A DNA stretch of 64,000 bases from Zhouia amylolytica (GTDB lineage Bacteria; Bacteroidota; Bacteroidia; Flavobacteriales; Flavobacteriaceae): NCBI RefSeq assembly GCF_900116365.1, contig NZ_FPAG01000005.1, positions 1 to 64,000 on the forward strand. The letters are read 5' to 3'. The notes under the pieces are model-generated. The model was not told the DNA's origin. It was given only the letters and a program-made list of their open reading frames with translations, and ran no database searches. This document shows, piece by piece, positions 25,563-34,231 of this stretch (the first letter of the stretch is position 1; the number at the start of each line of letters is the position of its first letter). The position numbers and the translations under genes are program-made.

Positions 25563-26315
25563 TTATTGCGGCATATAAGATAGATCGCTCCGTATATAAC
25601 CACTAACTTCTTCGAAATGAATTGCCGTTTTCATCACCTTTTCAAATAGAGCTTTTCCTTCTTCCCCCATTAATTTCATCGTCTCAGCATCCTGTTGCTC
25701 AAAACTAATGGCATCTTTGGCAGCTACTGCAACCATGAAGTAGGTTTTCATATTACCAAACCCACTTCGATACAGACGGTAATGTTGTTTTATGCCTTTA
25801 TTCTTATACATGGCTTTAATCTCTTTGGCTAATGCGGTGGCTTTTTCAACATCAGATGGTTTAATTTGCCAATAATAGAATCTTCTGTATGGTTGCCCTT
25901 CAGGAGTCTGGGTCATACCATCCGGCATATAAGATAGTTCGTGATCGAGATGAAGGATATAACCGCCGTGCTCGTCATAACATTTATTGATTCTGTGAAA
26001 CAGTTCATTCAGGGCATTTTCTCCCATTTTTTCAGATAATGTAGCAAATGTATTTCGATCCATATCCGCCATCTTATCAATTTTGGTTACATGAAGATAC
26101 CTGAAATCATTCGTTGCCACAGAGAGCCATTTTGCATCCGGAATATTATGTTTTTTTAAATTGCTTACCAGTTCTTTTATGGCATTCTCGTAAGTAATGG
26201 CCATATTAGGGATTACTATATCCTCGTGTATTCGATAAGTTTCAACAGTGCTTCCATTTTGTGCAATTGAAGAAAAAGGAAGCATGATGATTAATAAAAT
26301 GATTAGCTTTTTCAT
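25563..26315 (-). CDS. Exported protein with two similar halves, unknown function
   Basis: I do not recognise this 250-residue protein. It has a signal peptide (MKKLIILLIIMLPFSSIAQ). The mature part seems to be two related domains of about 105 residues: the first ends GYILHLDHELSYMP (about 140) and the second ends SGYIRSDLSYMP (248), each preceded by a helix-rich segment beginning with a YR/YY strand. The size and pattern would fit two fused dimeric alpha-beta barrel domains, but that is a guess. It follows the NTF2-like lipoprotein gene after 18 bases on the same strand, so the two are probably co-transcribed and act in the periplasm. Confidence 0.75.
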   Translation of the reverse strand: MKKLIILLIIMLPFSSIAQNGSTVETYRIHEDIVIPNMAITYENAIKELVSNLKKHNIPDAKWLSVATNDFRYLHVTKIDKMADMDRNTFATLSEKMGENALNELFHRINKCYDEHGGYILHLDHELSYMPDGMTQTPEGQPYRRFYYWQIKPSDVEKATALAKEIKAMYKNKGIKQHYRLYRSGFGNMKTYFMVAVAAKDAISFEQQDAETMKLMGEEGKALFEKVMKTAIHFEEVSGYIRSDLSYMPQ

Positions 26316-26333
26316 GATTATAAAGTGGTTTGA

Positions 26334-26837
26334 TTAATTCGTGTTAGTGGTGTCCATTTGCATTCTGGATTTTTTCAATGCCTGATATATAGGTAAATGA
26401 TTCCAATACCCAAATTCTTTAATTATTTTGCCGTCTTTGATCATTGCAGTAATATGATAAGGAACTTCAACTTTCTCACCTGTGTTTTTAAAAGTTGCGC
26501 TCCAGGTAGCCCACATATTAATCCAGTGGTCACCATCATCTTCAACAATCATTTCATAATAAATAGAATCTTTAGGACTGTAGGTGGATACGTCCTTTAG
26601 TCCATCTTTGAAGCGCATGATCATTTCGTCTACTGTAATAGCTTCTGTGCTATTGTGATATATTTTTGCAGTATCGACGTAATTAGCCCTAAAGGCTTCC
26701 CAATTTCCTGAATAATAACTTTCGGTATTGGATTTTGCAAGATCTATTTCAGGCGCACTGCTGAAATATTGTTTTGGTTCTTGTTCGCATGCCAGTAATA
26801 AAACAAACATGACTACGAACACATGAATAGTTTTCAT
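26334..26837 (-). CDS. NTF2-like (SnoaL/DUF4440-type) lipoprotein
   Basis: The 167-residue protein has a lipoprotein signal with lipobox LLLAC (C17). The rest fits the NTF2-like cone fold: an N-terminal helix with YYSGNWEAFRANYVDTAKIYHN, DEMIMRFKDGL, then strands WINMWATWSATFKNTG and VPYHITAMIKDGKIIKEFGYWN. Such proteins are binding proteins or small-molecule enzymes, and no catalytic residues are clear. It is probably the first gene of a two-gene operon with the exported protein downstream, 18 bases away. Confidence 0.82.
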   Translation of the reverse strand: MKTIHVFVVMFVLLLACEQEPKQYFSSAPEIDLAKSNTESYYSGNWEAFRANYVDTAKIYHNSTEAITVDEMIMRFKDGLKDVSTYSPKDSIYYEMIVEDDGDHWINMWATWSATFKNTGEKVEVPYHITAMIKDGKIIKEFGYWNHLPIYQALKKSRMQMDTTNTN

Positions 26838-26990
26838 AATAGTTGTTGTTTGGTTTTAATAAAATTCTAGCAGAAAGAAGTACCGTTTATGGTAGAAATA
26901 CCATGGGGTAGAATCAGTTAGTTAGACTATGTCTAAGATACTGAAAATAAATAATATATGCTATTTTTTTGCTCTTGGTATTATTAGGCT

Positions 26991-27533
26991 TTAAGCGGGA
27001 AGTTCAAAGAAACTAAACGTACTGCCGCCATATGATTTTAAATAACTGAAATTAGGAAGTTGGCTCAAATCAGTATGTTTAGAGTGCTCTATGATGAGCA
27101 TACCATCTTCCGAAAGTAAGTTCTTTGAAAATACTAATTCTGAAATTCTGGCAAATTCTTCAGTAGGGAAGTTGTATGGCGGGTCAGCAAAAATGATGTC
27201 TGCTTTTTCACTTGTTTTTTCTAAGAATCTATAAACATCACTCTTAATGGGTCTTATTGGAAAGTCGAGTTCTCTGGCCGTTTTGCTGATAAACTGAATG
27301 CAACCAGAATTCCCATCGACGCTGGTTATGTGTATCGCTCCTCTACTGGCAAATTCATAACTGATATTTCCTGTGCCGGCGAAAAGGTCTAAAACGGTGA
27401 GCTCATCAAAATAATAATTATTATTTAGAATATTGAATAAGGCTTCTTTCGCAAAATCGGTAGTTGGACGTACGGGAAGCTTCTTAGGAGCTATTAGTCT
27501 TTTTCCTTTATGTTTACCTGAAATAATTCGCAT
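26991..27533 (-). CDS. rsmD: 16S rRNA guanine-N2 methyltransferase RsmD
   Basis: The 180-residue protein begins MRIISGKHKGKRL, typical of RsmD, with the SAM-binding motif LDLFAGTGN (48-56) and the catalytic DPPY (117-120). RsmD methylates G966 in 16S rRNA during 30S assembly. Its ATG follows directly on the stop codon of the DUF3822 gene with no gap, so the two are translationally linked. Confidence 0.95.
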   Translation of the reverse strand: MRIISGKHKGKRLIAPKKLPVRPTTDFAKEALFNILNNNYYFDELTVLDLFAGTGNISYEFASRGAIHITSVDGNSGCIQFISKTARELDFPIRPIKSDVYRFLEKTSEKADIIFADPPYNFPTEEFARISELVFSKNLLSEDGMLIIEHSKHTDLSQLPNFSYLKSYGGSTFSFFELPA

Positions 27534-28364
27534 CTAAAAACTATTGAGAAGTATAAAGTGTCTATGATTAGCTATCGGTGCAAGACTATCGTTTATAGTA
27601 TAGTCAATATAGCTATTTCCGAACTCAACATATTTTATATATTTATAAGTTATATCAAATAACTCACTGTCTTTTTGGATGTCTCCCAGAAGGTATAGCG
27701 TAAAATGCGCCGGATTTAATTGAAGCTGCTCAGCCGTGAAAAGAATGTAGTAAATGAAATCTTCTTTTGTTTGATAGGTATATCTGTTATAGAGAATTAA
27801 TTTAGAATTTTTTGAAATGACAATTTCAAAATGACCGTTATGTACGTTCACAAACATAACTGAGTCCAAAGTTTTAGGAGCTTTATGTAATAGGTTCTCC
27901 ACTAAAATTGAGGCAGTATGCTTAAATTCAAATTCTCCTATGCTGTCAAAGATAAAGTTGTTTACGTTAGTAAAAGGGACATAAACGTTTACCATTGAAG
28001 CAGTTTTAAGCTCATCGTAAGCAATAAAATCAGTCGCTAATATTTTGACATTGTATTTTAAATAATTAGCTAAATGATTTTCATTAAATAAATCTTTTGG
28101 GACGAACGAAGAAAGCTCATTATTATGAATAAGCGTTATTTTGTCGTAAGCTGTTTCGCTGAGTTTGTGTTCCTGAATGAAGGGATCTAATTGATCAATT
28201 AGTTCTTCAGGAGAAGAAATTTGCTCAAAAGACTTATGGGCTAAGCTTTCAATAGTCTTGTGTAGCGTATCAAGGATACAAAAAGAAAGTCCACTCAAGC
28301 TAACCTGAATGGACAGTTCTTTATAAGTTGTGGTAAGTATATTATTTGTCTTTCTTAGAGTCAT
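27534..28364 (-). CDS. DUF3822 family protein
   Basis: I take the ATG at 28364 (MTLRKTNNIL, 276 residues) rather than the GTG at 28400, because the region from TLRK on is what DUF3822 proteins share. The family has an actin/Hsp70-like look (LSIQVSLSGLSFCILD at the start, FVNVHNGHFEIVISKNSKLILYNRY in the middle) but no established function. It is nearly always next to rsmD in Bacteroidota, as here, which hints at a role linked to rRNA modification or ribosome assembly (inference). The start overlaps the end of the upstream gene by 23 bases. Confidence 0.85.
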   Translation of the reverse strand: MTLRKTNNILTTTYKELSIQVSLSGLSFCILDTLHKTIESLAHKSFEQISSPEELIDQLDPFIQEHKLSETAYDKITLIHNNELSSFVPKDLFNENHLANYLKYNVKILATDFIAYDELKTASMVNVYVPFTNVNNFIFDSIGEFEFKHTASILVENLLHKAPKTLDSVMFVNVHNGHFEIVISKNSKLILYNRYTYQTKEDFIYYILFTAEQLQLNPAHFTLYLLGDIQKDSELFDITYKYIKYVEFGNSYIDYTINDSLAPIANHRHFILLNSF

Positions 28365-28992
28365 AAATTGTAGGCCAGTTACCACTGGTACTAACTTCAC
28401 TTAATGATCCAACAATAATTTCAGGTCCGTTAATATCATCAACTGAAATCACTTGACTTTCTTTTGTAACAAGATCTTTAGGCTGATCGTGTAATACTAC
28501 ACTCTTAGCTACTTTTGCTTCAAATACAGAAGCTTGATATCCACTCTGTTCTAATACATCAACCTTAAGGTCGAATTTCTCATTATTAGCAGCATGAGGA
28601 ACATTCATTAAAGTTTTGTATCTGTCAGAATTTTTGAATAAAGAGTCTTTTACAGATTTAGTTCCCAGGGTATCAATGATCACAACCTCTTTAAGCATAT
28701 CGATACGATAAGTTTCGTCGTATGCCATGTAAGATGAATCTCTTTGCTGAGTTATGGTGAATTTAGCAGTGTCAACAAATTGAATTAATTTATCAAAGCT
28801 GCCCGTATAACTTCCATTTACTGTGAGATAGGCTTCCTCAGCGTTTCTAATATCTTTTAATTTTGCAATTACGTCAGCGTAACGTTTCTTTTTTACTTTT
28901 TCAAATTTTATTGGTCCATTGATTGAATTATAAATCATGTAAGCAAAAAAGAAGCTTAACAACCAAAAAACAATTTTTAATACGGTCTTCAT
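28342..28992 (-). CDS. Pilin-like membrane-anchored protein, unknown function
   Basis: The 216-residue protein has one N-terminal membrane segment (LKIVFWLLSFFFAYMIYNSI) and then a helix with AKLKDIRNAEEAYLTVNGSYTGSFDKLIQFV, a pattern common in pseudopilin-like proteins of Bacteroidota. The rest is predicted to be outside the cytoplasm. It lacks a recognisable prepilin peptidase site, so it may not be a true pilin. It is the first gene of a three-gene operon with DUF3822 and rsmD and has its own well-formed promoter. Confidence 0.75.
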   Translation of the reverse strand: MKTVLKIVFWLLSFFFAYMIYNSINGPIKFEKVKKKRYADVIAKLKDIRNAEEAYLTVNGSYTGSFDKLIQFVDTAKFTITQQRDSSYMAYDETYRIDMLKEVVIIDTLGTKSVKDSLFKNSDRYKTLMNVPHAANNEKFDLKVDVLEQSGYQASVFEAKVAKSVVLHDQPKDLVTKESQVISVDDINGPEIIVGSLSEVSTSGNWPTIYDSKKDK

Positions 28993-29028
28993 CTTTTTTA
29001 TTAAGTTAATTTTTGTGAGCGGTTAACG

Positions 29029-29056
29029 CAAATCTACAATTTTTTTTTATTCACAA
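29029..29056 (-). promoter_or_regulatory. Promoter of the 28992-DUF3822-rsmD operon
   Basis: On the minus strand, TTG (29056-29054), 17 bases, then TAGATTTG (29036-29029) fits the Bacteroidota -33/-7 consensus. It overlaps in the spacer with the facing promoter of the helicase gene. Confidence 0.75.
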
Positions 29057-29062
29057 AAGTAT

Positions 29063-29090
29063 TTGCCCTTAAAAATCATCCCTAACTTTG
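29063..29090 (+). promoter_or_regulatory. Promoter of the RecD-like helicase gene
   Basis: TTG (29063-29065), 17 bases, then TAACTTTG (29083-29090) fits the consensus and places the transcript start about 13 bases before the ATG at 29110. Confidence 0.75.
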
Positions 29091-29109
29091 GCTCACAAAC
29101 CCTTTCTTT

Positions 29110-30534
29110 ATGAATGCAATTAAATTTTATAAACTGTTAAAGGAAAAATTCCCTCATGAACCCACTCATGTTCAAAGTGTTGTGCTTCAGCAACTCTCTG
29201 AGTTTATATTTTCAACAGACAAGAATGGGGTGTTTTTATTGAAGGGATATGCGGGAACTGGAAAAACAACAATCATTGCAGCTATTGTTAAAAATTTGTG
29301 GCACACCATGAAAAAAGTGGTTTTGTTGGCTCCAACCGGAAGAGCGGCAAAGGTTATTACCAGCTATTCTCAAATAACAGCTTACACCATTCATAAACAT
29401 ATATATTTTCCGAAGAAATCTAAAGGTGATGGTATTCGTTTTGTTTTAGCTCCCAATAAGCATAGGGATACGATTTTTATCGTAGACGAAGCTTCCATGA
29501 TCCCAGATGCTCCGACAGATTCTAAACTATTTGAAAATGGGTCTTTGTTAGATGACCTTATTCAATATGTGTATTCCGGGCATAACTGTAAGTTGGTTCT
29601 CATAGGAGATACAGCGCAGTTACCTCCGGTTAATCTTGAAATAAGCCCTGCGCTTAGCGAAGACACTTTATCGCTTAACTATAATAAAGAGGTCATTAAA
29701 ATGGAGTTGAATGAAGTAATGCGACAACAACTCGATTCAGGAATTCTTTATAATGCAACTGCCCTCAGAGAGCATATGGATAATGGTTTTTATAATGATT
29801 TCAAGTTTAACTTAAATGGATTTTCTGATATCGTCAGACTGATTGATGGTTACGAAATTCAAGATGCCATTAATCAATCTTATAGTGAAAATGGTAAAGA
29901 AGAAACGGCAATTATTGTAAGATCAAATAAAAGGGCAAATCTTTATAATCAACAAATTAGAGGTCGTATTTTGTTTTTAGAAAATGAGCTGGCCGCAGGT
30001 GATTTCCTTATGGTAGTTAAGAATAACTATTTTTGGATTAAGGCCTCCAGTAAGGCAGGTTTTATTGCCAATGGTGATATAATAGAAATCCTTGAAATTT
30101 TTGCTATTAAGGAGTTGTATGGCTTTAAGTTTGCCGAAGTTAAAGTTCAGATGGTTGATTACCCTGATATGAAACCCTTTGAAACTGTATTGTTACTTGA
30201 TACTATTACTGCAGAAACTCCTGCATTATCCTATGATGATTCTAATCGATTATATCAGGAGGTAATGAAAGATTATCAGAATGAATCCTCCAATTACCGA
30301 AAGTTTTTACAGGTGAAGAATAATAAATACTTTAATGCATTACAGGTTAAATTTTCGTATGCTATTACCTGTCATAAAAGTCAAGGTGGTCAGTGGGATA
30401 CTGTCTTTATTGAACAGCCCTATGCGCCTAATGGGATAGATAAAGATTATTTAAGGTGGTTGTATACTGCCGTAACCAGAGCAAAGAATAGATTATATCT
30501 TATTGGTTTTAAAAATGAGTTTTTTGAGGATTAA
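29110..30534 (+). CDS. RecD-like ATP-dependent DNA helicase
   Basis: The 474-residue superfamily 1 helicase has Walker A GYAGTGKTTII (K52), motif Ia LAPTGRAAKVI, Walker B FIVDEASMI, motif III LIGDTAQLPPV, and at the end the UvrD_C_2 region with TCHKSQGGQWDTVFIEQ and RWLYTAVTRAKNRLYLIG. It lacks the N-terminal domains of RecD2 and matches the short AAA/RecD-like helicases of Bacteroidota. It probably acts 5' to 3' in DNA repair or replication restart. The gene ends 10 bases from the convergent DUF1611 gene. Confidence 0.92.
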   Translation: MNAIKFYKLLKEKFPHEPTHVQSVVLQQLSEFIFSTDKNGVFLLKGYAGTGKTTIIAAIVKNLWHTMKKVVLLAPTGRAAKVITSYSQITAYTIHKHIYFPKKSKGDGIRFVLAPNKHRDTIFIVDEASMIPDAPTDSKLFENGSLLDDLIQYVYSGHNCKLVLIGDTAQLPPVNLEISPALSEDTLSLNYNKEVIKMELNEVMRQQLDSGILYNATALREHMDNGFYNDFKFNLNGFSDIVRLIDGYEIQDAINQSYSENGKEETAIIVRSNKRANLYNQQIRGRILFLENELAAGDFLMVVKNNYFWIKASSKAGFIANGDIIEILEIFAIKELYGFKFAEVKVQMVDYPDMKPFETVLLLDTITAETPALSYDDSNRLYQEVMKDYQNESSNYRKFLQVKNNKYFNALQVKFSYAITCHKSQGGQWDTVFIEQPYAPNGIDKDYLRWLYTAVTRAKNRLYLIGFKNEFFED

Positions 30535-30544
30535 GAATAATAAT

Positions 30545-31567
30545 CTATTTTAAATTTAGCTCAAGTAAATTATTTAATATTCGTTTTAAGTCAGGCTGTG
30601 TATTTGGATCCATAAGATTTAAAGCTGTGACATCGCATAGGTTTTCAACGAGCTCCCTTCCTCCCAGTGTATTGGTTGAAATACCTGTAACAATATCAGG
30701 TTTCATATTAAATGCCTTCATTAAACCATATACGGCATAAGGGTCTGAGGCACTTAAAATATTGCATTTTACATGCTTTTTAATTGCCTGAAATGCAATT
30801 TCACCATTATAAGGTTCTAAAGGAGAGGCTCCAATTTCTATAACAGCGACATCTGGATTTTCGTGACTCATCCGGCTTTTTAAATAATTCATTTTATCTT
30901 TAAAAAGTCCAGATCCACAAATAGAGGAGGGAAGTCCTGCATCTACAAAATCAATAATTGTATCTGCACCAACATCTTTAATAGCTAAAATGTCTTTATA
31001 GCGTCCCGCTCCTGCTATTTTTGCTCCAAGAACTTTTAAGCCATTTTCTTTGAAAATCTTGGTTACAATTCTAGCTGAAGTTGTTTTACCAGCTGACATT
31101 GAAGTGCCGGTAAATAAAACAACAGGGATATTAAACTCTTTTGTGGAAACGGGTTTAATAAAATCATTCATCACAATCTTATGATGGTTGCGACTGAGAT
31201 GCCCAAGATATTCCATGGTAATCAATGCACTCATAAACATAGACCTGGAAGTGAGTTTACCCAATAAACCACCGGAGGTTAAAACATGCATGATCCCATC
31301 ATCAGTAACTTCTTTCCAACTTCCTGTGGCCTCTAAGGTGGCATGCCTTAATCCCAGGGCTCCAATTAACACTTCTCCGCCCATTACACCCCTCATTCGT
31401 CCATTTGTTAGTTCAAGCTGCGCAGAGGGTTTTCCAATATCTATGATCTTACAGGCTACATAATCACCGGTTTCCCAAGGATCTTTATTAAGCTTTGTTA
31501 CTGAATAATTTTTTTCGGAAAGATCAGAGATTCTCGTGAGGGAAGTATATATATGTGTTGAGTTCAT
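30545..31567 (-). CDS. DUF1611 family P-loop protein
   Basis: The 340-residue protein has an N-terminal Rossmann-like part (about 1-140) and a P-loop region GTSMSAGKTT (154-163). Related DUF1611 proteins usually sit beside amino-acid racemase/epimerase or deacylase genes, and from memory one member (DgcN) was described as a D-glutamate N-acetyltransferase; I could not check this. Here the partner is an M20 amidohydrolase whose stop overlaps this start by 4 bases (31564-31567). The pair may make or remove N-acyl groups on an amino acid such as D-glutamate (inference). No signal peptide, so cytoplasmic. Confidence 0.85.
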   Translation of the reverse strand: MNSTHIYTSLTRISDLSEKNYSVTKLNKDPWETGDYVACKIIDIGKPSAQLELTNGRMRGVMGGEVLIGALGLRHATLEATGSWKEVTDDGIMHVLTSGGLLGKLTSRSMFMSALITMEYLGHLSRNHHKIVMNDFIKPVSTKEFNIPVVLFTGTSMSAGKTTSARIVTKIFKENGLKVLGAKIAGAGRYKDILAIKDVGADTIIDFVDAGLPSSICGSGLFKDKMNYLKSRMSHENPDVAVIEIGASPLEPYNGEIAFQAIKKHVKCNILSASDPYAVYGLMKAFNMKPDIVTGISTNTLGGRELVENLCDVTALNLMDPNTQPDLKRILNNLLELNLK

Positions 31568-32748
31568 CGTTGTAGTGGTTTTAGGTTTAACGGTTTATCT
31601 AAAATGAGGAGGGTTAGTAGTAAGGTGCGCTCCATCATTTTTTCTTTTAATATAAATTCATGTTGAGCATGTGCTCCATCTCCTGTGGTCCCGAGTCCAT
31701 CCAGAGTAGCAGTGTGTAAACTTGTAGTATTTCCGTCTGATCCTCCTCCAGCAGTGGCATCCTTCAGGTTCATATTCATAAGCTTGGCCTTTGACAATGC
31801 CAAATTCCATAGGGTTTCATTGCGTTTCGTTTTTTCCATAGGTTGCCTTCCGATTTTCCCATGAATTTCCAGGGTTGTATCTGGTATCGTAGGTTTTAAA
31901 CTGTGAATTTTATCACTAATAAATTTACCATCCTTTTGATTGAGTACCCTAACGTCAATAACAGCAGTACTTTCAGGAGCAACCACATTAGGAGAAATAC
32001 CACCAGTAATGGTGCCTACATTTACTGTAATGCCTTTTTCAGCATCATTCATAGCATAAAGTTTTTGAATCTGATGAGAAAGTTCGACAATTGCATTCAC
32101 CCCTTTTTCAGGCTCAAGCCCCGCATGTGCGGCCTTTCCTTTTACTGTTATAGTAAATCTTCCAATACCTTTTCGAGCTGTTTTTAATTTACCCTGTAAT
32201 CCTAAAGGTGGTTCCAGAATATAGGCCCGGTCAGCAATGATTGCTAGCTTTTTAATTATGGATGTTGATTCTTTACTGCCTGTTTCTTCGTCTGAATTAA
32301 TCAATATAACCGGGGTAACTGAGGGAGCCAATTTTAAATGATGCAGTGCTTTAATTGCGAATATTATTTGTGTTAAGCCAGCCTTCATATCATAAACTCC
32401 AGGTCCCGATAGTTTTTCCCTGGTGTCGGTCATTGGCATCGATTTAATGGTGTTTAGGCCCCAGACGGTATCACAGTGACCAATGAGCAGTTGAATGGGG
32501 ATATTTTTTTTTCGTTGTTTTGGTCGGGCAAATAAATATCCACCGGATTTATTACCCGGATTTCGAAAAGTATAGTAATCGAGCGTTTCTAATTCTTGTC
32601 TTAGTAGCTCCATAATCTTATCAATGGCTGGTTTAGAACCTGTGGGAGATTCGGTTTTCACTAATAGTTTTAGGTAGGATAAGGCTTCTTCTTGCTTTGA
32701 ATCTAAGAAGGTTTTAATCTCAGCAACTATTTGATTTACTGAATTCAT
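31564..32748 (-). CDS. M20 family metallopeptidase, carboxypeptidase G2-like
   Basis: The 394-residue protein shows the M20 di-zinc site: GHCDTVWG (H at about 91), GPGVYDMKAGLTQ, NSDEETGSKES (catalytic and ligand glutamates), and the C-terminal histidine in GLGTTGDGAHAQHEF. The lid domain contains the GKAAHAGLEPEKGVNA motif. CPG2-like members remove a glutamate or an acyl group from amide-linked substrates. There is no signal peptide. Start and stop overlap both neighbours by 4 bases (32745-32748 and 31564-31567), so it is the centre of a three-gene operon. Confidence 0.92.
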   Translation of the reverse strand: MNSVNQIVAEIKTFLDSKQEEALSYLKLLVKTESPTGSKPAIDKIMELLRQELETLDYYTFRNPGNKSGGYLFARPKQRKKNIPIQLLIGHCDTVWGLNTIKSMPMTDTREKLSGPGVYDMKAGLTQIIFAIKALHHLKLAPSVTPVILINSDEETGSKESTSIIKKLAIIADRAYILEPPLGLQGKLKTARKGIGRFTITVKGKAAHAGLEPEKGVNAIVELSHQIQKLYAMNDAEKGITVNVGTITGGISPNVVAPESTAVIDVRVLNQKDGKFISDKIHSLKPTIPDTTLEIHGKIGRQPMEKTKRNETLWNLALSKAKLMNMNLKDATAGGGSDGNTTSLHTATLDGLGTTGDGAHAQHEFILKEKMMERTLLLTLLILDKPLNLKPLQR

Positions 32749-33356
32749 CGTTTGAAGCCTTTAGGGAAAGGGAAGTTAAACGTCTCTGTAACCTTTGCAA
32801 ACCTGCCAGGTGCAATATAAACCAGGAGGCCATGATCTTTTAGCTGAGATTGCTGGTCTTTTTCGGATTCTATGAGGTAGTTCTCATTTACCGAAGCATG
32901 AGTTATTATTCCTGAGATTATACTGTTTTCTCCAAAACCATCAATTATTTTAAAAAGTTTACATTCTAACCTTAGATAAGAATCTTTTAGAATCAGTGCG
33001 TCAATATGGTCAGATTTTAATGTAGGTAAAGCATTAATTATATTCTCTGATTTTGACGTGATTTGATCTCTTGGAAATGCCGATAAAGAGGCTATGGTAA
33101 CGCTTTCAGGTAAAAGGAAGCTTACAGTGAATGTTTTGGAAACTTTTACATTTCTATAAGTTGCATGCTTTGGCGTACATACAAAACCAAAATAATTTTG
33201 GAATCCCAATGGCGTAATCATATGTTTAGGAGCCATATCATAGCCATCATTTTCTTTAGTTCCAATAACTACCAGCGGGGCTGCTATAAAAGTTTTATCC
33301 CAAATTGGAAATCCAATATCCAAAGAAACGTAATTATGATTCTTGTTTAATTTCAT
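32745..33356 (-). CDS. Flavin reductase-like FMN-binding protein
   Basis: The 203-residue protein has the flavin reductase-like split-barrel fold: PLVVIGTKENDGYDMAPKHMITPLGF at the start, CTPKHATYRNV and FTVSFLLPES, then SKSENIINALPTLKSDHIDALILKDSYLRLECKL. Proteins of this type bind FMN and reduce it or transfer electrons. It is first in the operon with the M20 and DUF1611 genes. Its role there is unknown; reductive or oxidative handling of an amino acid is one possibility (inference). Confidence 0.85.
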   Translation of the reverse strand: MKLNKNHNYVSLDIGFPIWDKTFIAAPLVVIGTKENDGYDMAPKHMITPLGFQNYFGFVCTPKHATYRNVKVSKTFTVSFLLPESVTIASLSAFPRDQITSKSENIINALPTLKSDHIDALILKDSYLRLECKLFKIIDGFGENSIISGIITHASVNENYLIESEKDQQSQLKDHGLLVYIAPGRFAKVTETFNFPFPKGFKR

Positions 33357-33539
33357 ATCGCTACATTAATAGTTTAAATTACTGATTTTCAACCTGAAAA
33401 AGATTGATAATTATCATGTGTATGTTAGTGTTATTGTTGGTGTTACGTTATGAGTTTACGGCTTATTCTAATCAGAAATGAGTTATTTCGTTGTTCAAAT
33501 AATTAGTATATTTATTGAAGATGTTCTTAAAGTTTAAAT

Positions 33540-34106
33540 ATGAATGTAGAAACTATAATTAGTATTTGTTTGGGTATAGGACTAGCGGCCAGTGTAGGCT
33601 TTAGGGTGTTTTTACCTTTATTTGTTCTTAGTTTAGTTTCGTATTTAGGGGTTTGGGATTTAAATGATAGTTGGCAATGGTTGAGTTCAATTCCCGCATT
33701 TATTACTTTGGGAGTAGCCATGTTGTTTGAAGTGTTCGCCTATTATATTCCTTTTGTTGATAATTTGCTGGATACTATAGCAATCCCCCTCGCAGCTGTT
33801 GCCGGAACAGCAGTTGTGGTATCAACAGCTTCAGATTTAGATCCGCTAATTACCTGGTCATTGGCAATCATTGCTGGGGGAGGAACTGCATCGGCAATAA
33901 AAGGGTTGTCATCAACGACTCGATTAGCTTCATCAACTTCAACAGCGGGATTAGGAAATACTGTAGTAGCAACCATAGAAACGGGTGGATCAATAGTGAT
34001 GTCTTTACTATCTGTTTTTTTACCGGTTGTTTCCTTTATTATAGTATTAATGATTCTTTACTTTTTATATAAGATTTCGAAAAAGTTCAAAACTTCTAAA
34101 AATTGA
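33540..34106 (+). CDS. DUF4126 family membrane protein
   Basis: The 188-residue protein has several hydrophobic segments: about 5-35, 45-75, 80-105, 110-125 and 155-180. Its sequence pattern (GFRVFLPLFVLSLVSYLG, VDNLLDTIAIPLAAVAGT, GGGTASAIKGLSSTTRL) matches DUF4126, a family of inner-membrane proteins of unknown function found across bacteria. The tail is basic (KISKKFKTSKN). It stands alone, transcribed from its own AT-rich upstream region toward kdsB. Confidence 0.88.
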   Translation: MNVETIISICLGIGLAASVGFRVFLPLFVLSLVSYLGVWDLNDSWQWLSSIPAFITLGVAMLFEVFAYYIPFVDNLLDTIAIPLAAVAGTAVVVSTASDLDPLITWSLAIIAGGGTASAIKGLSSTTRLASSTSTAGLGNTVVATIETGGSIVMSLLSVFLPVVSFIIVLMILYFLYKISKKFKTSKN

Positions 34107-34127
34107 TTTTTCATTTAGAAGCTGTAT
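34093..34127 (+). terminator. Possible weak terminator at the end of the DUF4126 gene
   Basis: CTTCTAAA (34093-34100) pairs with TTTAGAAG (34114-34121) around a loop holding the stop codon, followed by ctgtattttt. The stem is AT-rich, so it is only a weak candidate. Confidence 0.4.
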
Positions 34128-34231
34128 TTTTGAAGATTAAATGTTTCAGTGAAATTATGTATAACTGAAATGTAGTGTTCTTGATTGTATTTGGAATTCT
34201 CAACGATTCTGAATGAGAAAAAAATATATAG

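Noticed and set aside
28365-28400. GTG start for DUF3822 12 codons upstream
   Set aside because: The ATG at 28364 starts the conserved part and gives a short overlap with the upstream gene; the 12 extra codons look like readthrough of the other frame.
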